Of a DNA stretch of 34,605 nucleotides, positions 26,398 through 34,605 are shown piece by piece (position 1 is the first letter of the stretch; every line of letters starts with the position of its first letter). The DNA is from an uncultured Curvibacter sp. (lineage in GTDB: Bacteria; Pseudomonadota; Gammaproteobacteria; Burkholderiales; Burkholderiaceae_C). The stretch lies in the NCBI GenBank assembly GCA_903902035.1, contig CAIUTG010000133.1, positions 1 through 34,605 of the forward strand. Reading direction: 5' to 3'. Made by a program: the position numbers and the translations under genes. Under the pieces are notes generated by a model, which was not told the origin of the DNA, made no database searches, and saw only the letters and a program-made list of their open reading frames with translations.

Positions 26398-27084
26398 TCA
26401 GTGAAAGCGGGACTCGGGGACGGTCTTGAGTTCGCCGTCCAAGCTGCCGAGGTAGCCTGCCAAGGCTTTCAATTCATTGTTGCTGAATTGCTTGGCAACG
26501 CCACCCATGATGGCGTGGTTGCGGCCCATCTGGGCATGGCCTTCGGTTTTATAGGCTTTGAGGGCCACGAACAAATAGTCGGCATTCTGACCCGCCAGCT
26601 TGGGGTAGCTGGGGTCAAGCGGCTTGCTGAAATTGCTGCCATGGCAAGAGGCACAAGCCCCTTTGGTCAACAAAGCGCTCACCTCCGCGCTCGGTGCTTT
26701 GACGGGTGCGTCGGGCAGCGCCTGGGCGCCATCGACTTTGCCCAAGCCCGCATAGAAGGCCGCCACATCGGCGATGTCTTGGTCACTCAAAGAGGCGGCA
26801 ATGCCCTTCATGGTGGGGTGCTTGCGGTCATCCTTGCGGTAGGCACTCAAGGCCGACACCAGGTATTTTTCGCCCTGACCCGCAATTTTGGGGACCTTAT
26901 AAACTTCCGGAAAAGTGGCTTGGTAGCCGGGAATGTTGTGGCAGCCCAAACACATGGCCACTTTGTGGGCGCCTGCGCTGGCGTCACCTTTGACGTCGTC
27001 TGCCTGGGCAGGGGTCGCCGTCAAAGTGAATGCCGTCACTGAAGCGACAGCCAGAGCAAAGAACGGGGTCATCAGCTTATTCAT
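26398..27084 (-). CDS. Diheme cytochrome c (cytochrome c4-like)
   Basis: Signal peptide MNKLMTPFFALAVASVTAFTLTATPAQA; two heme motifs CLGCH and CASCH. Confidence 0.93.
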   Translation of the reverse strand: MNKLMTPFFALAVASVTAFTLTATPAQADDVKGDASAGAHKVAMCLGCHNIPGYQATFPEVYKVPKIAGQGEKYLVSALSAYRKDDRKHPTMKGIAASLSDQDIADVAAFYAGLGKVDGAQALPDAPVKAPSAEVSALLTKGACASCHGSNFSKPLDPSYPKLAGQNADYLFVALKAYKTEGHAQMGRNHAIMGGVAKQFSNNELKALAGYLGSLDGELKTVPESRFH

Positions 27085-27160
27085 TTTGCTTGCACAATCA
27101 GTTGTTCCTCGAGGATTATATGAATCACTCGACCGACTTAAACCCAGAGAAACCCTTCCC

Positions 27161-28024
27161 ATGAAATTTAACGGATCACAAAATTACGTCGCCACCCAAG
27201 ACCTGATGTTGGCCGTCAATGCCGCCATGACTTTGAAGCGCCCCCTGTTGGTCAAAGGCGAGCCCGGCACGGGCAAAACCATGCTGGCCGAAGAAGTGGC
27301 GACGGCGCTGGGCATGCCCTTGTTGCAATGGCACATCAAGTCCACCACCAAAGCCCAGCAAGGGCTGTATGAGTACGACGCGGTGAGTCGCTTGCGCGAC
27401 TCACAAATGGCCTTGGTGGGGGGGTCCGACACCGGCGAACGGGTCAAGGACATTCAAAACTACATTGTCAAAGGCGTTTTGTGGCAAGCCTTCACGGCCG
27501 AAGAGCCTGTGGCCCTGCTGATCGACGAAATCGACAAAGCCGACATCGAGTTCCCCAACGACTTGTTGCGTGAACTCGACCGCATGGAGTTTTATTGCTA
27601 CGAAACCCGCGAGCTGATTCGGGCCAAACAACGCCCCCTGGTTTTCATTACCTCCAACAATGAGAAGGAACTGCCCGACGCCTTTTTGCGCCGCTGTTTC
27701 TTTCATTACATCAAGTTCCCCGAAGCCGACACCATGAAGCAAATCGTGAACGTGCATTTCCCGGGCCTCAAATCCGAGTTGTTGACGGCGGCCATGAAAA
27801 CCTTTTACGACGTGCGCAGCCTGCCCGGCCTGAAGAAAAAGCCCAGCACTTCTGAACTGCTGGACTGGCTCAAACTGTTGCTGGCCGAGGACATTCCCCT
27901 CGAAGCCCTGCAAAGCAAAGACAACAAGGTCAGCGTGCCGCCCTTGGTGGGGGCCCTGCTCAAAAACGAGCAAGACGTCACCCTGTTTGAAAAGCTGGTG
28001 TTCATGAACCAGCGCAACCGCTAA
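27161..28024 (+). CDS. MoxR-type AAA+ ATPase
   Basis: PLLVKGEPGTGKTMLAEEVATALG (Walker A), VALLIDEIDKADIEFPNDLLRELD (Walker B), FITSNNEKELPDAFLRRCFFHYI. Confidence 0.93.
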   Translation: MKFNGSQNYVATQDLMLAVNAAMTLKRPLLVKGEPGTGKTMLAEEVATALGMPLLQWHIKSTTKAQQGLYEYDAVSRLRDSQMALVGGSDTGERVKDIQNYIVKGVLWQAFTAEEPVALLIDEIDKADIEFPNDLLRELDRMEFYCYETRELIRAKQRPLVFITSNNEKELPDAFLRRCFFHYIKFPEADTMKQIVNVHFPGLKSELLTAAMKTFYDVRSLPGLKKKPSTSELLDWLKLLLAEDIPLEALQSKDNKVSVPPLVGALLKNEQDVTLFEKLVFMNQRNR

Positions 28025-28044
28025 AAGCGTCGCACCCAGCCGCC

Positions 28045-28632
28045 ATGGTCTTTGCCCAACCCATCACCCTTCAAGGCCCCTGGGTCACGCTGGAGCCTTT
28101 GCGTGCCGAACACGCTAAAGAAGCCCGCGAAGCGGTGCAAGACGGCGAACTCTGGAAGCTGTGGGTGACCCGCATTCCACCGCCAGAAGAAATGGCTGAC
28201 GAAATTCAACGCCGTTTGCATGAGCAAGCCCAGGGCCGCTGGTTGCCCTTCGCGCTGCGCGATGCGCAAGGCCGCTTTGCTGGCATGAGCAGCTACCTGA
28301 ACATCGACGCCACAAACCGTCGGCTTGAAATTGGCAGCACCTGGCTGCGTGCCAGCGCCCAGCGCACGGCCCTCAACACCAATGCCAAATTATTGCTGCT
28401 GACCCATGCCTTTGACGCGCTGGGCTGCGTGGCGGTGGAGTTCAGGACCCACCACCTTAATTTCCAAAGCCGCGCCGCCATTGCCCGCCTCGGGGCCAAA
28501 CAAGACGGCATCCTTCGCCAACACCAGCGCTTGCCCAACGGCAGTTGGCGCGACACCGTGGTGTTCAGCATCCTCGACCATGAATGGCCCACGGTCAAAA
28601 CCCATTTGACGCACTTGCTCCATGTTGATTGA
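28045..28632 (+). CDS. GNAT family acetyltransferase (RimJ/RimL-like)
   Basis: ITLQGPWVTLEPLRAEHAKEA...LEIGSTWLRASAQRTALNTNAKLLLLTHAFDALGCVAVEFRTHHLNFQSRAAIARLGAKQDGILR. Confidence 0.9.
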   Translation: MVFAQPITLQGPWVTLEPLRAEHAKEAREAVQDGELWKLWVTRIPPPEEMADEIQRRLHEQAQGRWLPFALRDAQGRFAGMSSYLNIDATNRRLEIGSTWLRASAQRTALNTNAKLLLLTHAFDALGCVAVEFRTHHLNFQSRAAIARLGAKQDGILRQHQRLPNGSWRDTVVFSILDHEWPTVKTHLTHLLHVD

Positions 28633-29812
28633 CTTTTTTTATACCCTGCGTGCGGCCAAGTTGCCAGTCTCCGTGAAGGAACTCCTGGTGCTGCTGGAAG
28701 CCTTGAAGGCCCATGTGGTTGGGCCCAGCTCAGAGGGCGCCTTCAAGATCGACGACTTCTACTACCTGGCTCGAATCACCCTGGTCAAAGACGAAAAGCA
28801 CTTCGACAAATTTGACCGGGCCTTTGGCGCCTATTTCAAAGGCGTTGAACTGCTGGCCGACTTCACCAAGGAAGTGCCGCTGGAGTGGCTGCGCAAAAAC
28901 CTGGAGCTCGAACTCAGTCCCGAAGAAAAGGCCAAGATAGAAAAACTCGGCTGGGACGAGCTGATGGAAACCCTGAAAAAGCGTTTTGAAGAACAAAAAG
29001 AACGCCACGAAGGCGGCTCCAAATGGATTGGCACCGGCGGCACCAGCCCCTTTGGTGCCAACGGCTACAACCCCCAGGGCATTCGCATCGGTCAAGAAAA
29101 AAGCCGCAACAAAAGCGCCGTCAAGGTCTGGGACCAACGCGCCTACCAGGACTACGACGACAGCCAGGAGCTGGGCACCCGCAACATCAAGGTGGCCCTG
29201 CGCCGGCTGCGCAAGTTTGCCCGTGAAGGCTCGGCCGAAGAGCTGGATTTGCCCGATACCATCCGCTCCACCGCCGCCAATGCGGGCTGGCTCGACATCA
29301 AAATGGTGCCGGAACGCCACAACAACGTGAAAGTGTTGCTGCTGATGGATGTGGGCGGCACCATGGACGAGCACATTGCACGGGTCGAGGAAATGTTCTC
29401 GGCCGCCAAGGCCGAATTCAAACATCTGGAGTTTTATTACTTCCACAACTGCGTGTACGACTTCATGTGGAAAAACAACAAGCGCCGTTTTGCCGAGAAG
29501 TTCCCGACCTGGGACATCCTGCGCAAGTACAACAAGGACTACAAGCTGATCTTCATCGGCGACGCCACCATGAGTCCGTATGAAATCCTGCAGCCTGGCG
29601 GCAGCGTCGAATACAACAACGAGGAGCCCGGCGCCGAGTGGCTGCAGCGGCTGACCAGCACCTTTCCGCGCTTTGCCTGGATCAACCCCGAACCCCAGGG
29701 GGTGTGGCAGTACCGACAGAGCATTGCCGTGATCCAGCAACTGATGAGCCAGCGAATGTATCCGTTGACGCTGAAAGGATTGGAAGAAGCGATGCGCATG
29801 CTATCAAAATAG
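28622..29812 (+). CDS. VWA domain-containing CoxE-like protein
   Basis: MLIDFFYTLRAAKLPVSVKELLVLLEAL...VKVLLLMDVGGTMDEHIARVEEMFSAAKAEF...FIGDATMSPYEIL. Confidence 0.9.
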   Translation: MLIDFFYTLRAAKLPVSVKELLVLLEALKAHVVGPSSEGAFKIDDFYYLARITLVKDEKHFDKFDRAFGAYFKGVELLADFTKEVPLEWLRKNLELELSPEEKAKIEKLGWDELMETLKKRFEEQKERHEGGSKWIGTGGTSPFGANGYNPQGIRIGQEKSRNKSAVKVWDQRAYQDYDDSQELGTRNIKVALRRLRKFAREGSAEELDLPDTIRSTAANAGWLDIKMVPERHNNVKVLLLMDVGGTMDEHIARVEEMFSAAKAEFKHLEFYYFHNCVYDFMWKNNKRRFAEKFPTWDILRKYNKDYKLIFIGDATMSPYEILQPGGSVEYNNEEPGAEWLQRLTSTFPRFAWINPEPQGVWQYRQSIAVIQQLMSQRMYPLTLKGLEEAMRMLSK

Positions 29813-29816
29813 GCGC

Positions 29817-31739
29817 ATGTTCAGGCACAAACGAGGCAGGCCGGCTTTCAAGCCGGCTTTTTTTATGGTGGCATGGCTGGCGACGACCCTGCTCCTGCTG
29901 CCGGCCTCCGGGCGAGCGGCGTCAACCGAAATCGAACCCGGAACCGAGACCGAATCCTCTGCCCCCAAACCGGCCACACCCGCCGCTGCTCAGCCTGCTT
30001 TCCAGCTCGAAGTGAAGGCGCCCGAGCCGCTGCGCGAGACCCTGCTGCGTCATCTGGCCCTACAACAGTACCGAGAAATGCAGGACCTGGACCAGGAGGA
30101 ACTGGCCCGGCTGCTGATCGCGGCCCAGGACAACGCCCGAAACCTGCTCGCCACCCAGGGTTATTTTTCGCCGGAAATCCACATCAGCCTGAGCGAAGCA
30201 CCCGAGCCCGCGGCCACGGACGAAACCCCTGCCCAGCGCCCAGCGCCGCGCACCGTGCTGATCGAGGTCACGCCGGGTGAACCGGTGCGCGTGGCCAGTT
30301 TTCAGCTCAAGCTCAGCGGTGATGTGCTCCACAACGCCCAACTCGAAGCCGTGCAGCGCAGCCTGAACGAAAGCTGGGGCCTGCGTCCCGACGCCATCTT
30401 CACCCAGGCCGCCTGGGACGCTGCCAAGACCGAGGCGCTGCGACGCCTCACCGCCGTGCGCTACCCCACCGGCCACCTGGTCCAGAGCGAGGCCCGGATC
30501 GACCCCGAGACGCGGCGCGCCGAACTCAGCGTGACGCTCGACTCAGGCCCCGACTTCCGCTTCGGCGACGTGGTGGTCGAGGGCTTGCAGCACCACAGCA
30601 CCGAGCTGGTGCAGCGCCTGGCCCAGATTCCCAAAGGCAGCACTTACACCCAGCTCAAACTGCTGCAGGCGCAACAACGGGTGGCCGACAGCGGCTACTT
30701 CGATTCGGTCTTCATGACCCTGGACACCAGCGGCGACCCGCAGGCCGCCACGGTGCATGTGCAGGTGCGCGAAGCCAAATTGCACAAGCTGGTGACGGGG
30801 GTGGGTATCAGCACCGACAGCGGGGCGCGCCTGTCGGCCGAACTCACCCAGCGACAGCTGCCGTGGCTGGACTTGCGCGCCCTCAGCAAGCTCTCGCTCG
30901 ACCGCGATACCAAGACCCTGAGCAGCGAACTCAGCAGCCAACCCGACGAGGACAACTGGCGCTGGGTCAACTCGGGCCAATTGCAGCGTCAGGTCGGCAG
31001 CACCGATCCGATCAACAGCCTGACGCTGCGCAGCGGCCGCACCAAGACCGAGGAGCACTACGACCGCAACGTCTACCTGCAATACGACCACAGCCTGACC
31101 CAGAGCGCGCCACCCGAATCGGCCTCCAGTGTGTCGGCCAATTACGCCTGGACCCAACGCAACTTCAACAGCCTCCCCTTCCCTACCAAGGGCTACGGCT
31201 TGGCCGTCGAGCTCGGTGCTGGTCTGACCCTGGGCAGCCAGCGCGAGCCCTTTGTGCGCAGCCGCGCCCGCGTGCTGGGCTACCTGCCTTTCAACGAGGC
31301 CGAGTACCCCCAATCGGACCAGGCCCCCCGATTGGTTTGGCGCGCCGAGGCTGGGGCGGTGGTCGCACGCAGCTCGGTCACCTTGCCCAGCACCCAGCTG
31401 TTCCTGACCGGTGGCGACACCACGGTGCGCGGCTATGGCTACCGCGAAATCGGCGTGGTCCAGGCCGATGGCAGCCTGGCGCCCGGCCGCTACCTGAGCG
31501 TTGGCAGCCTGGAATGGCAAAAGCCCATCGTGCACAACGGCCTGGCCACCGGATTTGACGGCACCCTTTTCATCGACGCCGGGGCGGTGGCCGACCAAGT
31601 CAGCGCGCTGCACGCCAAGGTCGGTGTGGGCGTGGGCACACGCTGGCACAGCCCCATCGGCCCGCTCGCAGTGGGTCTGGCCTGGGGCGTCGCCACCCGC
31701 CGCTTGCGCCTGCACCTGGCGGTTGGTTTCACTTTCTGA
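29817..31739 (+). CDS. tamA: TamA-like Omp85 family outer membrane assembly factor
   Basis: 640-aa ORF; POTRA-like N-terminus, GYFSPEIHI, GYLPFNEAEYPQ, VFLTGGDTTVRGYGYREIG-like (LFLTGGDTTVRGYGYREIG), C-terminal LHLAVGFTF. The start could be 29817 or 29865. Confidence 0.9.
   Translation: MFRHKRGRPAFKPAFFMVAWLATTLLLLPASGRAASTEIEPGTETESSAPKPATPAAAQPAFQLEVKAPEPLRETLLRHLALQQYREMQDLDQEELARLLIAAQDNARNLLATQGYFSPEIHISLSEAPEPAATDETPAQRPAPRTVLIEVTPGEPVRVASFQLKLSGDVLHNAQLEAVQRSLNESWGLRPDAIFTQAAWDAAKTEALRRLTAVRYPTGHLVQSEARIDPETRRAELSVTLDSGPDFRFGDVVVEGLQHHSTELVQRLAQIPKGSTYTQLKLLQAQQRVADSGYFDSVFMTLDTSGDPQAATVHVQVREAKLHKLVTGVGISTDSGARLSAELTQRQLPWLDLRALSKLSLDRDTKTLSSELSSQPDEDNWRWVNSGQLQRQVGSTDPINSLTLRSGRTKTEEHYDRNVYLQYDHSLTQSAPPESASSVSANYAWTQRNFNSLPFPTKGYGLAVELGAGLTLGSQREPFVRSRARVLGYLPFNEAEYPQSDQAPRLVWRAEAGAVVARSSVTLPSTQLFLTGGDTTVRGYGYREIGVVQADGSLAPGRYLSVGSLEWQKPIVHNGLATGFDGTLFIDAGAVADQVSALHAKVGVGVGTRWHSPIGPLAVGLAWGVATRRLRLHLAVGFTF
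29840..29864 (+). terminator. Rho-independent terminator downstream of the MoxR-GNAT-CoxE genes, embedded in the 5' end of the tamA ORF
   Basis: GCCGGCT-TTCA-AGCCGGC followed by TTTTTTT; the next bases are ATG at 29865. Confidence 0.8.
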
Positions 31740-31747
31740 TCTGCACC

Positions 31748-34605
31748 ATGAGCCCCGAGCACCCACCCGCCTCCCCAACGCCCTCCGACCCTCGGGGTGC
31801 CGAAGGCGCACGCACTCACGCCGCGCGGCGCTGGCCGCGGCGCCTGGGCTGGGCTGCCCTGGGCCTGTTCGGCTTGCTGCTGGCTTTGTTGGGCAGTCTG
31901 TGGGTTTGGAGCGGCAGTGAAGGCTCGCTGGCCCAAGTACTCAACTGGACTTCGCGCCTGCTGCCCGCCGAGCAGCAACTGCAAGTCAGCGGCGTGCGCG
32001 GCAACCTGCGGCGGGGTGGTCAGATCGCCCAGCTCAGCTGGACCCAGCCCGGCACCCGCGCCACCGTCCACGGGCTGCGCCTGACCTGGAACTGGCAGGA
32101 CCTGCTGCAACGCCAACTGACCCTGAGTGAACTCAGCGCCGACACCCTCGAAGTGCGCAACCACGGCCCCGCCCCGCCCAGCGAGCCTTTACTGGCACTG
32201 AACCTGCCGTTGACCCTTGACGCTGCGTTGCGGCTGGGCCAGCTCAGCCTGCCTGATCAAGGGGGGTTGAGCTTGTCGGGACTGAGCGCGCACTACTACT
32301 ACAACGGCGAGCAACACCTGCTGCAATGGTCGAGCTTGACGCTGGCAGCCGGTCACTACCGTGGCAGCATTCGCCTGCAGGGAGCCGCGCCGATGGCGCT
32401 GCAGGCCCAGCTCGAAGGCGAAATCGCGACCGGCCTGCAGGCCCCCGCACCATCGCAGCTGCAGGCCCGCGCCAGCCTGCAAGGCACGCTGTCGGGCGCG
32501 TCAGCCGAGATTCGGCTGATGGCCCAGCTGCAACCCGGACAAACGGGACCGGCCGCCAGCGCCCACTCAGCCAAAGATGCCATGCAGGCCCAAGCCCAGG
32601 TCGAGGCCCGGCTGCGGCCCTGGGCCGAGCAGGTGCTGCCCGAGGCCCAGGCGCGCTTGAGCCAGATCGACCTCAGCCTGCTGTGGCCCCAGGCCCCGGT
32701 GACGGCCCTGTCAGGCCAACTCGATGTCCAGCCCGGCCACGACGCCAGCCATGCTTGGGAGGCCCGGCTCGAACTGCGCAACCCCCGCGCCGGCCCCTGG
32801 GACCAGCACCGCCTGCCCGTCGACCAGCTCAAAGCGCAAGTGCGCCAACAGACCGACGGTGCTTGGTTCCTCGACCCCGTTGATGTCCGCATCGGCAGCG
32901 GGCAGCTGCACCTGCAGGGTCGCTGGCAACCGGGCAGCGCCACCCCTTGGTTGGCCGAGGCCCGGCTGCAAGCCCTCTCGCCCCAGCGCTTGCACAGCGC
33001 CGCCCCGGCAGCGGCCATCGATGGCCACGCCGCCCTGCGCGCCCTGCCCGGCACGGGCGAGGCGCTGGGATTCGAGTTCGAGCTCCATCCTCATGGTGGC
33101 CCCCGAGCCGAATCGAACCTGACCAAGACCTTGTGGAGCGCGCTGCAATTGCGGCAGGCCAGCGCGCGCGGCCGCTGGCAAGGCCAACAGCTGCAAATCG
33201 ATCGGTTGCAGATCGAATTGACCCAGGCCCAACTGGTCGGCAGCCTGCAATGGGAGCTGACCAGGCAGCAAGGACAGGCCGACCTGAACCTGCAGGCCCC
33301 CGGCCTGCGGGCTCAACTCAAAGGCCAACTGAGCGCCGAACAAGGCCAGGGCCAGTGGCTGGCCCAATTGGACGATGCCGCCGCGCTCACACGCTGGCTG
33401 CGTCAATGGCCCGGCCTGGCAGATCAGGCCCTGCCCAGCCAGGGGCAGGGCCTGAGCGAAGGCCAATGGCAAGGCGGCTGGGGGGCCATGGCCGCCGCCT
33501 GGCAAGGCCGCAGCACACCCCCGCACAGCCAAGCCTTGAGCGTCAATGCCCGCATCGAACTGCCCCGGCTCGACTGGCCGGCCGACCCCACCACGGGCCA
33601 AGCCTTGACGCTGCGCCAACTTCAGCTGCGCCTGGGCGGCACCCTGCCCGGCGCACCCGGCAGCCTGCCCGTCGAATTCAGCCTGGGTGGCGAGGTCAGC
33701 CAGGCCGGGCGCCAGGCCAGCCTGCACCTGAGCGCCCGTGCGGGCCTGGACGAGGCCGATGACAAAGGCAGCTCACGCTGGCAAGCGCGTGTGGACAAAC
33801 TCAGCTTGGCGCTGCAGGAAGGCCGCTCAACCAGCCCCTGGCAGTTGAAGCTGGCCAGCCCGGTCACGCTGGGCCTCAGACACCAGGCTCAGGCCGACCT
33901 GACCGAACTCAGCCTGGCACCCGGCGAAGCCCGCCTGAGCCATGCCGGTGCGCCCGAGCTGGGCCTGCGTTGGCAAAACAGCCAATGGGCCTCGCAACAG
34001 GGGCAAACGCGCTGGTCCACCAGCGGCCAACTGCAAGACCTCACCTTGCCCTGGATTGAACAAATCATGACCTTGGCCCAGGGCGGCACCCCGGCCAGTC
34101 TGGGTGTTTCGGGCGATCTGCGCCTCAACCTTGACTGGCGAGCCAGCACTCAACCGCGCCTGAAAGCCGAGCTGCGCCTGAGCCGCCAGAGCGGCGACCT
34201 GCGACTGCAAGCCGACGACCTGCCATCAGGCGCAAGCCTCGCCGAGGCCCAGCGCAACGCTGGCGTCCGCGTGGCCGAGGCCGTACTGAGCCTGGATGAC
34301 GGGGCCGTCGAGGCCGCACTCCAATGGGACAGCGCGCGCGCCGGCCAGTTGCAGGCCCATTTCGGCACCCGGTTGAGTCAGGGCCTGAACTGGTCGCCCG
34401 ACGCACCGATCAGCGGTTCACTCAATGCCCAGTTGCCCAAACTCGGTGTCTGGTCCCTGCTGGCACCGCCCGGCTGGCGCATGCGCGGCACCCTGGACGC
34501 CCGCGCCACCCTGCAAGGCACTTTGCAAAAGCCCGATTGGCAGGGCGAAATCCACGCCAGCGACCTGGCGCTGCGCTCGGTGGTCGAAGGCGTCGAGTTG
34601 CGCGA
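31748..34605 (+). CDS. tamB: TamB-like translocation/assembly module protein, partial (continues past right edge)
   Basis: Open frame from ATG 31748 to window end (not in ORF track because it has no stop): N-terminal TM GWAALGLFGLLLALLGSLWVWSGSEGSLAQVLNWTSRLLP, then long repetitive beta-rich sequence; directly downstream of tamA. Confidence 0.88.
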   Translation, partial: MSPEHPPASPTPSDPRGAEGARTHAARRWPRRLGWAALGLFGLLLALLGSLWVWSGSEGSLAQVLNWTSRLLPAEQQLQVSGVRGNLRRGGQIAQLSWTQPGTRATVHGLRLTWNWQDLLQRQLTLSELSADTLEVRNHGPAPPSEPLLALNLPLTLDAALRLGQLSLPDQGGLSLSGLSAHYYYNGEQHLLQWSSLTLAAGHYRGSIRLQGAAPMALQAQLEGEIATGLQAPAPSQLQARASLQGTLSGASAEIRLMAQLQPGQTGPAASAHSAKDAMQAQAQVEARLRPWAEQVLPEAQARLSQIDLSLLWPQAPVTALSGQLDVQPGHDASHAWEARLELRNPRAGPWDQHRLPVDQLKAQVRQQTDGAWFLDPVDVRIGSGQLHLQGRWQPGSATPWLAEARLQALSPQRLHSAAPAAAIDGHAALRALPGTGEALGFEFELHPHGGPRAESNLTKTLWSALQLRQASARGRWQGQQLQIDRLQIELTQAQLVGSLQWELTRQQGQADLNLQAPGLRAQLKGQLSAEQGQGQWLAQLDDAAALTRWLRQWPGLADQALPSQGQGLSEGQWQGGWGAMAAAWQGRSTPPHSQALSVNARIELPRLDWPADPTTGQALTLRQLQLRLGGTLPGAPGSLPVEFSLGGEVSQAGRQASLHLSARAGLDEADDKGSSRWQARVDKLSLALQEGRSTSPWQLKLASPVTLGLRHQAQADLTELSLAPGEARLSHAGAPELGLRWQNSQWASQQGQTRWSTSGQLQDLTLPWIEQIMTLAQGGTPASLGVSGDLRLNLDWRASTQPRLKAELRLSRQSGDLRLQADDLPSGASLAEAQRNAGVRVAEAVLSLDDGAVEAALQWDSARAGQLQAHFGTRLSQGLNWSPDAPISGSLNAQLPKLGVWSLLAPPGWRMRGTLDARATLQGTLQKPDWQGEIHASDLALRSVVEGVELR

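Noticed and set aside
28730-29740. 336-aa minus-strand ORF opposite the VWA gene
   Set aside because: Antisense shadow of the CoxE-like gene with no motif.
30543-31811. 422-aa minus-strand ORF over tamA
   Set aside because: Antisense shadow of a well-supported Omp85-type gene, low complexity, no recognisable motif.
32711-33727. 338-aa minus-strand ORF and several plus-strand off-frame ORFs inside tamB
   Set aside because: High GC leaves long stop-free frames; the tamB frame is open through the window edge and fits the gene context.
1-34605. CRISPR arrays, insertion sequences, prophage genes, toxin-antitoxin or defence modules
   Set aside because: No repeat-spacer pattern, transposase, integrase or defence-type protein was recognised. 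The gene content is housekeeping and respiratory.

Overview
The window looks like an ordinary chromosomal segment of a Betaproteobacterium, most likely Comamonadaceae-like. That assignment is my inference from gene order and protein style; no search was run. From left to right it holds: gpsA (partial), secB, grxC, a rhodanese, gpmA, an S41 protease, a MoeB/ThiF protein, a three-gene two-component locus, coaD, rsmD, a tandem M16 peptidase pair, ftsY, rpoH, a large aa3-type cytochrome oxidase structural/assembly cluster (senC, ctaB, ctaA, unknown, SURF1, DUF2909-like, coxC, DUF2970-like, ctaG, a 37-aa small protein, coxA, coxB), a BioC-like methyltransferase, comF, trmL, a MaoC-like dehydratase, an orphan ParA, a DUF1841-like protein, a diheme cytochrome c4, MoxR-GNAT-VWA/CoxE, and tamA-tamB (partial). 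I found no CRISPR array, transposon, prophage, rRNA or tRNA, and no clearly new multi-gene system. The most interesting signals are regulatory or structural: a perfect CIRCE element before rpoH; a one-base frameshift in a G tract that breaks the C-terminus of the histidine kinase; a 9-codon upstream ORF that appears to carry the only good ribosome site for that kinase; divergent gene pairs whose start codons overlap or lie 20 bp apart with -10-like boxes placed for leaderless mRNA; an FNR-like box upstream of coxB; and an intrinsic terminator embedded in the putative signal-peptide codons of tamA.
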